Part shown: one piece after another, positions 33,446 to 43,743 of the stretch
Layout: each line of letters opens with the position of its first letter
Numbering within the stretch: the first letter of the stretch is position 1
Source of the DNA: Bacteroidales bacterium
GTDB lineage: Bacteria > Bacteroidota > Bacteroidia > Bacteroidales > F082
Direction of reading: 5' to 3'
Length of the DNA stretch: 64,000 nucleotides
Assembly (NCBI GenBank): GCA_016285355.1
Contig: JAEEQP010000001.1
Coordinates: 62,001-126,000, forward strand
Program-made: the position numbers and the translations under genes
Notes under the pieces: model-generated
The model's input: only the letters and a program-made list of their open reading frames with translations
Told to the model about the DNA's origin: nothing
Databases searched by the model: none

Positions 33446-33930
33446 TATTCCTCCGATGCAAATTTGCGCAAGGCGGTCTCATCCAAACGCTGCACGGTCC
33501 ATTCATCCATGGGCACAGCTCCGATGCTGCGGTAAACAGTCAATGCGGGTTTGTTCCAATCGAGACAAATCCACTCCATACGGCCACAATTTCGCTCCAC
33601 GGCCAACTTGGCCAAATATTTCAGCAAGGCCTTGCCATAACCTCGGCCACGTTTTTCGGGAAGGATGAACAGGTCTTCGAGATACAAACCCTTGCGCCCG
33701 ACAAAGGTGGAAAAGTTGTAGAAAAACAAGGCAAAGCCGACGACTATGCCGTCTTCCTCGGCGAAAACCACCTCGGCTGAATGCTCCACAAACAAGGAAT
33801 GGTACAATGTGGCTTCATCGGCCACGACCTCATCGGCACATTTCTCGTAGACAGCGAGTTTCTTAATATATTCAAGGACAAGACCTGCCTCTTCGGGCTT
33901 CGCTGGTCGGATAGTAAATTGAGTATTCAT
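33445..33930 (-). CDS. GNAT family N-acetyltransferase
   Basis: 161 aa. The acetyl-CoA loop is RGRGYGKALL; FFYNFSTFVGRKGLYLEDLF and the C-terminal WNKPALTVYRSIGA are typical of the diamine/thialysine acetyltransferase branch (SAT1-like). The acceptor is unproven. Coupled by a one-base overlap to ogt. Confidence 0.88.
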   Translation of the reverse strand: MNTQFTIRPAKPEEAGLVLEYIKKLAVYEKCADEVVADEATLYHSLFVEHSAEVVFAEEDGIVVGFALFFYNFSTFVGRKGLYLEDLFILPEKRGRGYGKALLKYLAKLAVERNCGRMEWICLDWNKPALTVYRSIGAVPMDEWTVQRLDETALRKFASEE

Positions 33931-33961
33931 AGTTTCAATGTTTCTGAAAGTGCAAAAGTAA

Positions 33962-34456
33962 TCATTTTTTCAGCATTTTGCCCCGAATATGTTTCAACGC
34001 GGCCGGCAACACTTCGGGTTCCATCATTTGGAGTGCAGTGTTGAACTCTTCGAGCAGTTCGGGATAATGGACGCTTTGCGCGTATGTCAACTTGATAGCT
34101 AAGGTCTTCACGCCGATAGGATCGTCGGAAAGCATGGTATTGAAGCAGAAATCGAGGAAATCGATGCGAATATGGTCTGGATCAAAATGTGTTCTTTCAA
34201 TAAGGTTCATGACGAGGCGACGCTTGGTTGTGCTTTCGGTATGCATGGCCTCTTCGATAAGGGTATTTTGACGCTCAGTCAGCCATGTATCTGCTGTTTT
34301 GGGCAAATGTGTCATCACCCAAGCGGCATTGTCAGAAGTGCGCTTGTCTTCATCGAAAAGCAATTGAAAAAGTTCTTCTTTAAAGTCACCTCCAGCCAGT
34401 GCTTTGGCATCGCTTCCGCTGATTCTGCCTGATAATATGGTTTTCAGTTCTGACAT
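33962..34456 (-). CDS. Helical HEAT-like hypothetical protein
   Basis: 164 aa, all helical, with HEAT-like pairs (DNAAWVMTHLPKTADTWL, DDPIGVKTLAIKLTYAQSV). I recognise it as a type often present in Bacteroidales but know no function. It is 9 bp downstream of the DUF1905 gene and on the same strand. Confidence 0.65.
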   Translation of the reverse strand: MSELKTILSGRISGSDAKALAGGDFKEELFQLLFDEDKRTSDNAAWVMTHLPKTADTWLTERQNTLIEEAMHTESTTKRRLVMNLIERTHFDPDHIRIDFLDFCFNTMLSDDPIGVKTLAIKLTYAQSVHYPELLEEFNTALQMMEPEVLPAALKHIRGKMLKK

Positions 34457-34465
34457 AAGCTTGTT

Positions 34466-34729
34466 TTACCGTTCGCAAAAAGTGACATGCACCGTGTCTC
34501 CAAAACTTTTGCCAATCTGTTTCCGGATGTCCTTCCGCACTCCAATTATAAAACAAGGTGTTCCCATCTTCAAGATTTGTCCGTCGTAAGGCACACCGTC
34601 GAAAGTGGCATGAACCAGCAGTCGGCCTTTGCCAAACAATGCCTTAATGTCGAAAGGCACCTCCACGTAGGCGGCATCCATGTCTTCGTTTTGCAGGATA
34701 ACCGCATCAAATTCCAACAGTCCTGGCAT
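34466..34729 (-). CDS. DUF1905 domain protein
   Basis: 87 aa beta-rich domain ([43 protein letters not shown]), a good match to DUF1905. Function unknown. It lies 8 bp after the PhzF gene in the same leftward cluster. Confidence 0.8.
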   Translation of the reverse strand: MPGLLEFDAVILQNEDMDAAYVEVPFDIKALFGKGRLLVHATFDGVPYDGQILKMGTPCFIIGVRKDIRKQIGKSFGDTVHVTFCER

Positions 34730-34737
34730 AGCTTTTA

Positions 34738-35589
34738 TTATTGGTTTACAAATAATTCACCTTTTGCCACAATGGCCGCCGTTCCACCCACATAGATGGT
34801 TCCATCCTTTTGGATGCGCGTGGCGACTACAGAAGGCCGACCCATGGCCTCGCCTTGTATGAAGGCACAATCCACTTCAGCACCAAGGCATCCGCATTGT
34901 TGCAGATAATAAGTCAATGCAGCATTGGCAGTGCCAGTAGCCGATTCTTCGGGGATATCATACAAGGGGGCAAAGTCACGGACATGCGCTGCATATCCAT
35001 CGTTACTGAAAGCAAAAACATGGAAACTAACCGCATCATATCTCTTGGTGATAGCTGCGATGGCCTCCATGTCGAGCTTCAAGGCTTGCAAGGTGTCCAC
35101 ATTGGGCAAAGGAATCATGAGGTCAGGAAGGCCGGAATAAGCAATTTGGACAGGCATTTTCGGACTATAGCTACTGATGCCCAATGCCTTATAGATGTCT
35201 TCCGTCTCCTCGATGGTGGCAACAATGCGTGGCATAGCCATCTGCATCATCACTTTTTCACCTGCTTCGATGTGCAAGTCTCCCGCCAAGGTATGGCAAA
35301 GGCATTGCCCCGAAGCTAATCCTTCATGGTGCAGCAACACAAAAGAGGCAATGGTAGCATGGCCGCACAACTCCACCTCGGCTTTCGGAGTGAAGTATCT
35401 GATAGTAAACTCCTTATCAGCATCATGCCTGACAAAAGCCGTTTCAGAATACCGCAGTTCTGCCGCGACTTGCAGCATCAACCTCTCTTCGGGAAAACTA
35501 TCCGTATCAAGCAGCACCACACCTGCGGGATTGCCACCAAAAGGTTGGTTGGTGAAAGCGTCAACAATGTAGTAGGTCATTTTTTTCAT
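34738..35589 (-). CDS. PhzF family isomerase-like protein
   Basis: 283 aa. Family features: [20 protein letters not shown] at the start (catalytic Glu region later at RYSETAFV), [14 protein letters not shown], and [14 protein letters not shown] near 215. Members isomerise or epimerise small molecules; the cellular substrate here is unknown. The ATG at 35580 is an alternative start. It begins 1 bp after the stop of the giant helicase gene and is probably on the same transcript. Confidence 0.88.
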   Translation of the reverse strand: MKKMTYYIVDAFTNQPFGGNPAGVVLLDTDSFPEERLMLQVAAELRYSETAFVRHDADKEFTIRYFTPKAEVELCGHATIASFVLLHHEGLASGQCLCHTLAGDLHIEAGEKVMMQMAMPRIVATIEETEDIYKALGISSYSPKMPVQIAYSGLPDLMIPLPNVDTLQALKLDMEAIAAITKRYDAVSFHVFAFSNDGYAAHVRDFAPLYDIPEESATGTANAALTYYLQQCGCLGAEVDCAFIQGEAMGRPSVVATRIQKDGTIYVGGTAAIVAKGELFVNQ

Positions 35590-35590
35590 T

Positions 35591-38500
35591 TTAATTCATT
35601 GATTTTATCAACATTAATTCAGGAAGTAGCACAGCTGTTTCCTCAACATCTTCCTTGCCTTTCCAAGCAACAATGAAGTTGATTTTTGCGGATTTCACAT
35701 AGTATCCTTTCTCAGCCCATCCCTGAAGTTCTTCTCGTATTTTGTTCGAAATGCAGGCCACTCTTTCGCCAGACGGAAGTCGCAAATAGCCATCGTCAAA
35801 ATATAAAAGCTGTCCGCTACGCAACTTCAAAATCTGCTCTTTCTTTCCTTTGAAATAATCCAAATACACATCCTTATGAGTTAAAGGTATGGTGATTTCT
35901 TCCGGATGTGGATAAAGATTAGTGTCTTGTCTATACTCCACACCCTCTGTCTTGATATTGCTGAAAACGTTGGAATTGCAATGGATGAAAAGACACTGTT
36001 TGGCTCGGGTCATGCCCACATATAATTTGCGGATTTGTTCGTCGTTATCAGCTCGTTCACCGTCCAAAAGCATATACACCGTATCAAATTCCTTCCCTTT
36101 TGATTTGTGAATCGTGGATACAAAAACGGTTTGATGGTCCTCTCCACAAAAATCCTCCAAATTCGATTCGAAAGCAAACTCCATCAGGTCGCTACGGTAT
36201 TTGGTGCGGTTAGTCTTTTCAAAATCCTCAAAAAACACTTTGACATAATCCAAGCAGCTACTTGTTTCATAATTCGACAAAGTTTCCTGTTTGGCTTGCA
36301 TCCATTGTTCATCACTGATGATGGGAGAATCTTGGTTCTGGTTGACATGTTTAAGAAAATAGCGCACTTCCGCCAAATTGGAGAAACGAAATCCTTCGTT
36401 GGATTGAATGAGTTTGGCACGAATTCCTTGCTTCGTCAGCAAGCCTACAATCCTCGCTGCTTCTTCGTTTTTGTTGGTCAGAACGCAGGCCCTCTCGTTG
36501 CTATAGGTAGCCAACACGTTGTTAACCAAAGGAATCTCCAAATGCTCAGATTCATACTGGGTGATTTGCACCATCCCAGGGTCTTTGCTGACAGCAATAC
36601 AAGGCGAAGTCTTCATCCGATGTCTGATGCCTTGCGCAAAACAATTGGCGAAACTGACGATTTGCTGCCGACTTCGATAGTTTTCCGTCATCTCATACTT
36701 TACGGCCTGCATTTCATCAATGAAAGCCTGCATATATCTGCTGTCGGAACCTCTAAACTCGTAAATGTTTTGGTCGTCGTCACCCACAGCAATCACCCGC
36801 ATTTCCTCGTTGTTGTTCATCAACGCCCGAACAAGGGCATACTCGTCTTTGTCCATATCCTGAGCTTCGTCAATGACGAGAACAGCCTTGTTGATACGAC
36901 CTTGTTCTGCCTCTCCGTGTTCAATCATCTCGGCAGCGCGACGAACCACGTCTTCAGATTCTTCAAGGTTACCTATTCTTCCCAAAAGGTCGAAACTGAA
37001 CGCATGGAAAGTCTTGATTTCCACAAAACTTGCAGCATTTCCAATGAGTTCGATGAGACGTTGCTTAAATTCCGTGGCAGCCGCACGTGAGAAAGTAAGC
37101 ATCAGCAGTTGCTCATGCTTGACATCTTCCAACAACAACAAAGAAGCCAACTTGTGGACCAACACCCTCGTCTTGCCACTACCAGGACCAGCTGCTACCA
37201 CAATGTACTTGGATTGCTTGTCGTCAATAATACTACGTTGTTTTTCCGAAAGCGTTCCAAACAGTTTACGAAATTTTTCAGGAGTAATATTCCTCTCGAT
37301 TTCCTCAAGTCGTTCTCCTTTGAAATATCTGGAAATAAACTTTTTATAGTCCATTTGGAAATAATCTTGGACATATTGCAGTGCCGCATTGTAATCCCGC
37401 ACCATCATATTGGCATATTCTCCGACAATATGGATTTGCTGACGTTTTTGCCTGTAGAATTCATCCAACATCCTGTAGTCTTCCAACTTGTAGCGGTACT
37501 TCACCTCTTTCAGCCGATGCACTTCCATAGCGTTGTAAATCACCAAGAAACCACCTTCAAGCCGCAATGCACCGATCTTGGACAAATACAGCAAGGCATC
37601 CTCAATTTCTTCAATATGGTATTTTTCCTGTGATTGAAACAAAACACTATTTTGATAGGCTTCCAACTCTTTCAGCAAGGTAATCACTGAAAATTGTACG
37701 AGACTTCCAGATTGTTCAGCGGATTGAGGATTCGACATTACCGAAGCATAAAGCCTGTCGATAACGAAACGGCAGATGTCGTGTCGCCTTTGGCATCTTT
37801 GAATTGTCTTTTCTGACTCTTGGCACAAAACAGCGGAAACCATTCCGCTATAGACATTTTCCTTCTTTCTAATGTAAGACTTCACCGAAAGATAATACAG
37901 CAACGTCTTGATTCTCTTTATCGAAGATGCAATTTTTGCTTCTGTGGCTTTCTCGTTGATTTCCTTGAAAGAGATATTCAACTCCCTATCCGCTAAAGTA
38001 TTGAGTACGAACAATTCCAATTTGGCAAATTGCTCAAACACTTGTTTGGTTCTGTTTTCGGAATGCTCAATATAGGCCGACATGTCCTTCGAATCCGCCA
38101 AAATACCTTCCTGACGCATCAAACTGATTGTGCTGATAACTTCCCCTTTGCTCAAACCAAGACGATCAGCCAAATAATCCACACGCGATTCGGCATCATC
38201 GTCTAAAGCGGTCGCCCTGCTCTTGCTCGAAATAAGGGACTTAATGATACGGACAGCATTCTGTTTCTCTTTGTCGTCAACGAAAAGCTTAGAATTGTTG
38301 ATGCGTTTGTGTGCCTCATCCATGTTTTTCACCATGATTCCTGTGGCAAAAACATGAGGTACATTATTGCCTCTACTAACATAACCCGCTTCCTCAAGTG
38401 CTGCTATGGCAGTGCGTACCCGAGTCTCAATGTCGGGAACCTCATCATTCCAACCAGCTTGCCGAGCAATCTCCAATGCCGAACACGAGATGTGTTTCCT

Positions 38501-40447
38501 TTGTTTGGTAAAGCTCTTTATGGCAGACCAAACTTGTTGTATCTCGCTGATGCTCACCTTGGTTTGGTTCAACAAAATGAAATGCTTGTCCAAATCATGG
38601 TCACTATAGAGCACATAACATTTGGCGGCGGTTTTAGGGTCACGGCCAGCACGTCCTGCTTCTTGCACATAGTTTTCCAACGAGTCGGAGATGTCATAAT
38701 GAATCACCATACCGACATCTTTTTTGTCCACACCCATGCCGAAGGCAGAAGTGGCCACCATGACTTGCACTCTATTGGCAATGAAGTCGTTTTGGTTGGC
38801 AATCTTTTCGTTGGATTCCATTTTCCCATTGAAAGGTAAAGCGTCGATGCCGTCAGAAGTCAATTTTTGGGCTAATTCCCTAGTTTTCCGCGTCCGAGAA
38901 ACATAAACAATGGTTGGGCATGGATTACCCATTAACAAGTTACGCAACGTGTTATACTTTTCTTCTTCTGTTTCAGCATACAAAACAGAGTACTGCAAGT
39001 TTTTTCGAGCCGAAGAAGAGGCAAAAAGCTCCAAATCAACATCCAGTTTTCGCTTGAAATAATCACGAATGTCGGTAATGACCTTTTGTTTTGCCGTGGC
39101 AGTGAAACAAGAAACAGGTATGGGGCTGGTCAATTTCTTTTTTTCTTGCAAGTTGCGTATAAAATCGCCGATATACAAATAATCGACTCTGAAATCCTGA
39201 CCCCATGATGAAAAGCAATGTGCCTCATCAATAACAAAACGAACCACATTGCGTGAGAGCAAAAGTTTCTCGATGGTCTTCGAACGCAGCATCTCTGGTG
39301 CAATGTAAAGCAAGGTGGCACTGCCATCAGCCACTCTGTCAAAGGCATTGGCACGGCTTACAGGGTCAAGCAGACCGTTGATGGTGACGGCTTCGGTTAT
39401 GCCTTGCTCGGCGAGGTTGTCCACTTGGTCTTTCATCAGCGACTGTAAAGGCGAGATGACCACAGTGAGTCCATGCACGGCTCTCCCTGTCAGGATGGCA
39501 GGCAGTTGGAAGGTCAAAGACTTGCCGCCACCTGTTGGAAAGATAGCCAAGAGTGATTCCCCATTGACAGCAGCCTGAACACTTTTTTCCTGTAAAGGCT
39601 CTCCATCATAAGTACGGAACTCATCAAAACCAAAGACATCTTTCAAACCATTGTGAATATTCAATTTGCTTTCGCAATGCTCGCAATACTGGTCGTGACA
39701 AGGTGTACTGCACAATAGTTTTAGGATATTCTCAATTTCCGGAAATTGATGCAACAACCAAGGTGGAGTGACAGAATAATTGTCGCCAGTGGAAATCAGT
39801 GCCAAAGCGTATGCCAATTCGATACGATGCTCACTCACAAGCATGTTAATAAGGCTATGGACACAAATCTTTCCTTGGAAAGCCTTTAATATCAGCGGCT
39901 CTATAGTTTCGTCAACAGAGTGGAATTGTAGATAATCGAAAAAAGCCGAAAACTCTTTCTCTTGATGTAACAAACCATAATAAATGAACTGCAGTTCCTG
40001 AGGTAAAGCTCGAAACGCATTCACTTCGTCATAGAACAAATCGCGGGCTTTCAGACAATCGTTAAGCGGATTGTTTACTTCCTCTGTTTGCAGTTTGTCG
40101 TCTTTCAGCAGCTTGTGATAAGGTCTCTTCGGAAACAAAAGCGGAGAAAGAAAGAGTGTATCTATAACTTTTTTACTTGTTATTTCCTCCAAATCCGGCA
40201 AATACTTCAAGTCGTGCTGAATGATGTTGTGTCCACATAGAAACTCAGCATCTGCTACAAATTGAATAAAGTCTTGCTTCGAGGGGGAATGAAACTCACT
40301 TTCAGGCTCTTTCACTGCCCCAAAATCGCGAACTCGTTTTCCATCAAGCGTTACTTCCAAATCAATGAATGCGACGCCAGAAAGTTGTTTCCGATTGGAG
40401 AACAAACCATTTCTTAAGCGATTGATATAGTCGTTGATGCTTGGCAT
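35591..40447 (-). CDS. Giant exonuclease-RecQ-UvrD fusion helicase
   Basis: 1618 aa. Residues 1-150 look like a DnaQ-type DEDD exonuclease (Asp29 and Glu31 in IDLEV, then GHNIIQHDL and a later Asp in CLKARDLF). Next comes a RecQ helicase: Walker A FPTGGGKSL near 305, VIDEAHCFSSWG near 407, and QEAGRAGRD. A helical RecQ C-terminal region leads to a UvrD/Rep-type superfamily I helicase: Walker A AAGPGSGKT near 1089, VIDEAQDMD near 1190, and STIHKSKGKEFD near 1447. Two helicase motors of different superfamilies plus a nuclease in one chain suggest DNA end processing or attack on foreign DNA. It is the third gene of an operon with RecQ-PRTase and a DprA-like protein. Confidence 0.85.
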   Translation of the reverse strand: MPSINDYINRLRNGLFSNRKQLSGVAFIDLEVTLDGKRVRDFGAVKEPESEFHSPSKQDFIQFVADAEFLCGHNIIQHDLKYLPDLEEITSKKVIDTLFLSPLLFPKRPYHKLLKDDKLQTEEVNNPLNDCLKARDLFYDEVNAFRALPQELQFIYYGLLHQEKEFSAFFDYLQFHSVDETIEPLILKAFQGKICVHSLINMLVSEHRIELAYALALISTGDNYSVTPPWLLHQFPEIENILKLLCSTPCHDQYCEHCESKLNIHNGLKDVFGFDEFRTYDGEPLQEKSVQAAVNGESLLAIFPTGGGKSLTFQLPAILTGRAVHGLTVVISPLQSLMKDQVDNLAEQGITEAVTINGLLDPVSRANAFDRVADGSATLLYIAPEMLRSKTIEKLLLSRNVVRFVIDEAHCFSSWGQDFRVDYLYIGDFIRNLQEKKKLTSPIPVSCFTATAKQKVITDIRDYFKRKLDVDLELFASSSARKNLQYSVLYAETEEEKYNTLRNLLMGNPCPTIVYVSRTRKTRELAQKLTSDGIDALPFNGKMESNEKIANQNDFIANRVQVMVATSAFGMGVDKKDVGMVIHYDISDSLENYVQEAGRAGRDPKTAAKCYVLYSDHDLDKHFILLNQTKVSISEIQQVWSAIKSFTKQRKHISCSALEIARQAGWNDEVPDIETRVRTAIAALEEAGYVSRGNNVPHVFATGIMVKNMDEAHKRINNSKLFVDDKEKQNAVRIIKSLISSKSRATALDDDAESRVDYLADRLGLSKGEVISTISLMRQEGILADSKDMSAYIEHSENRTKQVFEQFAKLELFVLNTLADRELNISFKEINEKATEAKIASSIKRIKTLLYYLSVKSYIRKKENVYSGMVSAVLCQESEKTIQRCQRRHDICRFVIDRLYASVMSNPQSAEQSGSLVQFSVITLLKELEAYQNSVLFQSQEKYHIEEIEDALLYLSKIGALRLEGGFLVIYNAMEVHRLKEVKYRYKLEDYRMLDEFYRQKRQQIHIVGEYANMMVRDYNAALQYVQDYFQMDYKKFISRYFKGERLEEIERNITPEKFRKLFGTLSEKQRSIIDDKQSKYIVVAAGPGSGKTRVLVHKLASLLLLEDVKHEQLLMLTFSRAAATEFKQRLIELIGNAASFVEIKTFHAFSFDLLGRIGNLEESEDVVRRAAEMIEHGEAEQGRINKAVLVIDEAQDMDKDEYALVRALMNNNEEMRVIAVGDDDQNIYEFRGSDSRYMQAFIDEMQAVKYEMTENYRSRQQIVSFANCFAQGIRHRMKTSPCIAVSKDPGMVQITQYESEHLEIPLVNNVLATYSNERACVLTNKNEEAARIVGLLTKQGIRAKLIQSNEGFRFSNLAEVRYFLKHVNQNQDSPIISDEQWMQAKQETLSNYETSSCLDYVKVFFEDFEKTNRTKYRSDLMEFAFESNLEDFCGEDHQTVFVSTIHKSKGKEFDTVYMLLDGERADNDEQIRKLYVGMTRAKQCLFIHCNSNVFSNIKTEGVEYRQDTNLYPHPEEITIPLTHKDVYLDYFKGKKEQILKLRSGQLLYFDDGYLRLPSGERVACISNKIREELQGWAEKGYYVKSAKINFIVAWKGKEDVEETAVLLPELMLIKSMN

Positions 40448-40478
40448 TTATTACTTACTTTATTCTATACGGCTATTA

Positions 40479-41471
40479 TTATAACGGCAATGAAAGTTGT
40501 GCGGATTTTGAGGTTCCTGTTTCATCTTCTACATTTCCGTAAGAAGCGGGGTCTTCGGCAACCACGGCCCAAAGCCCTTCTGACACCTCATAATCAACCG
40601 TTTTATGGATGGGAAAGCCTTCAACATCAACAGGATTTGCACCCATGCCAATCAAGGTATTGTTGGCACATTTTTCTTTGTCCGATGGCTTGCGGACATA
40701 GATCATCCTTCCTTTTTTCAGTCCATCACAAACACCACTCCATGTCCCTCCTTTGTCGTCTGATTGTGCTACATAAATCTCGGAAGCAAGACCGTAAATA
40801 ATTGAGTTTCTTGCCATGGCCAATTCAACGCTCCAAGGCAATTTCGGATGGAATGTACTCAACACCAACACATCCCCTTCAATGATTTGTTTATAATATT
40901 TCTTCATCCCGCTTGCAAATGTAGTGATGCCTTGCGGTAATACGATAATGCTCTGACCTTTATAAACTAACGCGGAATCAAGGGCCTGCTTGTCAACGCC
41001 CTTGGCAAATCCACTAACCACCACTTTATATTCGGAAGATGCCTTTTTTGCCACATTATCTGTAAACGCCAAAGATGTCTCATTTGCATTCCTTGAACCC
41101 ACAATCGCAATGGATTTTTCTTGAAGAATCTGCTTGTTGCCTTTGGTGTAAAGAACTATAGGTGAATTGTACTTCAAATTTGCCTTCAATGTTGGTGAAT
41201 ACTCTTTTGAGGTAATCGGAATGATGTCATATCCTTGATCTAAAAGTTCCTCCACCATAAATGCATAATTCGGCAATTCCGACTTCGTTTGTTGCAGCAA
41301 ATCAAATTCTTGCGGATTCAACTCCAATCCAAGGAAAGAGTTGGATTCAAAGAAATCTGCAATTGTCTTCCCTTGACGAAAGCAATGTGCAATTATTTCG
41401 TTCTTTCTTGAGGTCCAGATTTTGGGCGTATGGACCAAAGCCACCCAATAGGTCAATTCTTGATTCATCAT
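40479..41471 (-). CDS. DprA/Smf-like Rossmann protein
   Basis: 330 aa. The DprA core is clear: SIAIVGSRNANE near 118, VVSGFAKGVDKQAL near 150 and IIVLPQGITTFASG. An N-terminal helical part resembles the DprA SAM-like region; there is no C-terminal winged helix. DprA proteins bind single-stranded DNA. In ShosTA-type phage defence a DprA-like protein is the antitoxin of a phosphoribosyltransferase toxin, and here the upstream gene ends in just such a domain. The ATG overlaps that gene's stop (ATGA), so the two are translated together. Confidence 0.82.
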   Translation of the reverse strand: MMNQELTYWVALVHTPKIWTSRKNEIIAHCFRQGKTIADFFESNSFLGLELNPQEFDLLQQTKSELPNYAFMVEELLDQGYDIIPITSKEYSPTLKANLKYNSPIVLYTKGNKQILQEKSIAIVGSRNANETSLAFTDNVAKKASSEYKVVVSGFAKGVDKQALDSALVYKGQSIIVLPQGITTFASGMKKYYKQIIEGDVLVLSTFHPKLPWSVELAMARNSIIYGLASEIYVAQSDDKGGTWSGVCDGLKKGRMIYVRKPSDKEKCANNTLIGMGANPVDVEGFPIHKTVDYEVSEGLWAVVAEDPASYGNVEDETGTSKSAQLSLPL

Positions 41472-43687
41472 AAATCTCCTCCAACCGTTTTTGCAATGGT
41501 AATAGGTGCAATGATTTCAGCACCCATTGTGGTTAATAACTTACCGATTTCTTTTATTGTTGCTCCACTATCAAAAATGTCGTCAATCAAAATAATTCTT
41601 TTTCCTTTTATCTCATCTGGTGCTGTATATGCAAAAGCATCTTTTACATTATCCTGCTTGAGGCAACCATTTTGAAACACTTTTTGTTCGCTTGTCTGCC
41701 TGGCTTTTATCAATTTATGCGATATTGGAACTTTGATAACATATGCAAATTTGCAAGCAAAATTCTTGACAAGGTCACCAGAATGGGTTGGCGGCACATA
41801 CAATACCAAATCGAATTCCATGTTTCCAAAAGTTTTGCGGAAGGCCTTCAGAGTAAGTCGTAACAGGAAATCGGGAAAGTCGCCGCCATTCTCATACTTT
41901 GAACGATGCAAAGCACTGCCAACATTTGACACTCCGTAATATGATGCAGCAACGCCGTTTACAATATGAGATTTCTTTGCATAATGATCCTCAAGCAATT
42001 GTTCCAAGAATTCTTTCTCCTCAACAGAAAACCGATCCCAAGCAATTTTGTTTTTGAATGATTCGAACAATTGATCATTCATTAAAACATCAATTTGATT
42101 ACAACCAGAGACTTTGACGGACCATTTTATTCCAGATGACTTTTGCGTTTTGGACGTGGTTTCAGATACTTCTAATGCAGGGAAATAATTCTCTCTGTAA
42201 TTACGAAGTCTTTCACTCCATTCTTCGGTCATTGTTACCGTCAATTTCTTCAAGTTGGTATTATCGCAATTGGAATACTCCATTTGACCATCATCATCCA
42301 AAAATCCACACAAATATTGCATTCTTGATTGGGTCGTGTTGACATAAGCAACCATTGCATCCAAATCCTTAAGTTTCAACAACCTCAAGTCTTCAAACGC
42401 CTTCATATCCAATTCTTTTGCCCCAAATTGATATTCCAAAATCTTGTTTTTCCCATTCACCACTTCTTTTATGATTCCTTGGTCAATCAAATCAGCCTTG
42501 ATTACACGTATCTGTGTTTGCTTCAAATTGGTGGCTTTCATCAATCCCCTTTCACCAAGAGGTTCTTCCTTCAGCGCTTCAATGGCTTTCAAATACTTTT
42601 CTTTTGAAGGTCTTGCTCCTTCTATGAAAGAGTTGGGGAGTTTGTAATCTTCTTCTATGCCATTTTCATCTTTGGTTTCGTTATAGAACAAAATGATTGT
42701 TGTAGGCTTTCCGTCTCGTCCAGCACGTCCGATTTCCTGATAGTAATGAATTGGGGATGCTGGAATCTGGGTATGAATAATGAAACGAATATCGGGTTTA
42801 TCAATGCCCATTCCCAAAGCATTCGTTGAAACGACACATTTGAAACGGTTTTGCATCAATCCATTTTCAATGTCTTTTCTGGTGTCCGCATCATGTCCCG
42901 CGTTATAGTTAATAGCCTTTATTCCATTGGATGACAACCATTTCGCATAAATCTCTGTATCAACACGAGTGCCTGTATAAATCAAACCTGTTCCATCAAG
43001 ATTGTTCAAGTTTTGAGCCAGCCAAACCAGTTTTTCATCTTCGGAGTGAACCTTAATTACATACAAATGAAAATTATTGCGAACCAAAGAACCTCTAATC
43101 GTGGTTAACCTACCACCAATTTGTCGCTCAATATCATTTTGGACTCTTTTTGTCGCAGTTGCAGTTGTAGCTAAAACAGGCAAACTTTGAGGAAGTAATT
43201 TCACCAAATTGATGATATGTCGGAAAGCTGGTCTGAAATCGTGTCCCCATACAGATATGGTATGTGCTTCATCAATGACAACCATGGAAAGATTCATCTT
43301 TCGAGTAGCCTCAATCCATTCTTGGTTTTCTTGTCGTTCGGGAGCAATGTACAAAATCTTGATCTTGCCAGCCAATGCTTCTTGTATGGTATTGGAATTT
43401 TCCTCTGATGATTGTTCTGAATTAATATATTTGGCGGGAATACCCCTAGAATTCAACGCTTTTACTTGATCACGCATTAACGCGATTAGAGGGGAGAAAA
43501 TAACCGTAATGCCAGAAAATTGTGTTGCAGGATATTGGTAACATAGCGATTTCCCAAAACCTGTCCGTTGAATCATCAATATGCGTTCGCCATTGAGAAT
43601 ACGCTGAATTGCCTCCCATTGCTCATCATAAAAATGGTCGATCCCGAATATTCGCTTTAGTTTTATCTCAGCCTCCTCACGATTCAT
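41468..43687 (-). CDS. RecQ-family helicase with C-terminal phosphoribosyltransferase domain
   Basis: 739 aa from the ATG at 43687. The helicase half has Walker A QRTGFGKSLCYQ near 40, VVIDEAHTISVWGHDF near 134, ATTATATKRVQ and QEIGRAGRDG. After a linker, residues about 540-739 form a ComFC-like phosphoribosyltransferase: LVLYVPPTHSGDL, then the PRPP loop IILIDDIFDSGATIKEIG near 696. A longer start (TTG at 43708) is rejected because the -7 box overlaps it. First gene of the three-gene operon; the PRTase may be the effector and the helicase the sensor, by analogy with ShosT/ShosA. Confidence 0.85.
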   Translation of the reverse strand: MNREEAEIKLKRIFGIDHFYDEQWEAIQRILNGERILMIQRTGFGKSLCYQYPATQFSGITVIFSPLIALMRDQVKALNSRGIPAKYINSEQSSEENSNTIQEALAGKIKILYIAPERQENQEWIEATRKMNLSMVVIDEAHTISVWGHDFRPAFRHIINLVKLLPQSLPVLATTATATKRVQNDIERQIGGRLTTIRGSLVRNNFHLYVIKVHSEDEKLVWLAQNLNNLDGTGLIYTGTRVDTEIYAKWLSSNGIKAINYNAGHDADTRKDIENGLMQNRFKCVVSTNALGMGIDKPDIRFIIHTQIPASPIHYYQEIGRAGRDGKPTTIILFYNETKDENGIEEDYKLPNSFIEGARPSKEKYLKAIEALKEEPLGERGLMKATNLKQTQIRVIKADLIDQGIIKEVVNGKNKILEYQFGAKELDMKAFEDLRLLKLKDLDAMVAYVNTTQSRMQYLCGFLDDDGQMEYSNCDNTNLKKLTVTMTEEWSERLRNYRENYFPALEVSETTSKTQKSSGIKWSVKVSGCNQIDVLMNDQLFESFKNKIAWDRFSVEEKEFLEQLLEDHYAKKSHIVNGVAASYYGVSNVGSALHRSKYENGGDFPDFLLRLTLKAFRKTFGNMEFDLVLYVPPTHSGDLVKNFACKFAYVIKVPISHKLIKARQTSEQKVFQNGCLKQDNVKDAFAYTAPDEIKGKRIILIDDIFDSGATIKEIGKLLTTMGAEIIAPITIAKTVGGDL

Positions 43688-43705
43688 CGATAACAGATTT
43701 TTCTG

Positions 43706-43713
43706 CAAAAATA
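43706..43713 (-). promoter_or_regulatory. -7 box of the RecQ-PRTase operon
   Basis: TATTTTTG on the - strand, 19 bp before the ATG at 43687; sets the start of the first gene. Confidence 0.65.
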
Positions 43714-43743
43714 GAAAATTCCTCTTATAAAAACCACCTTGAT

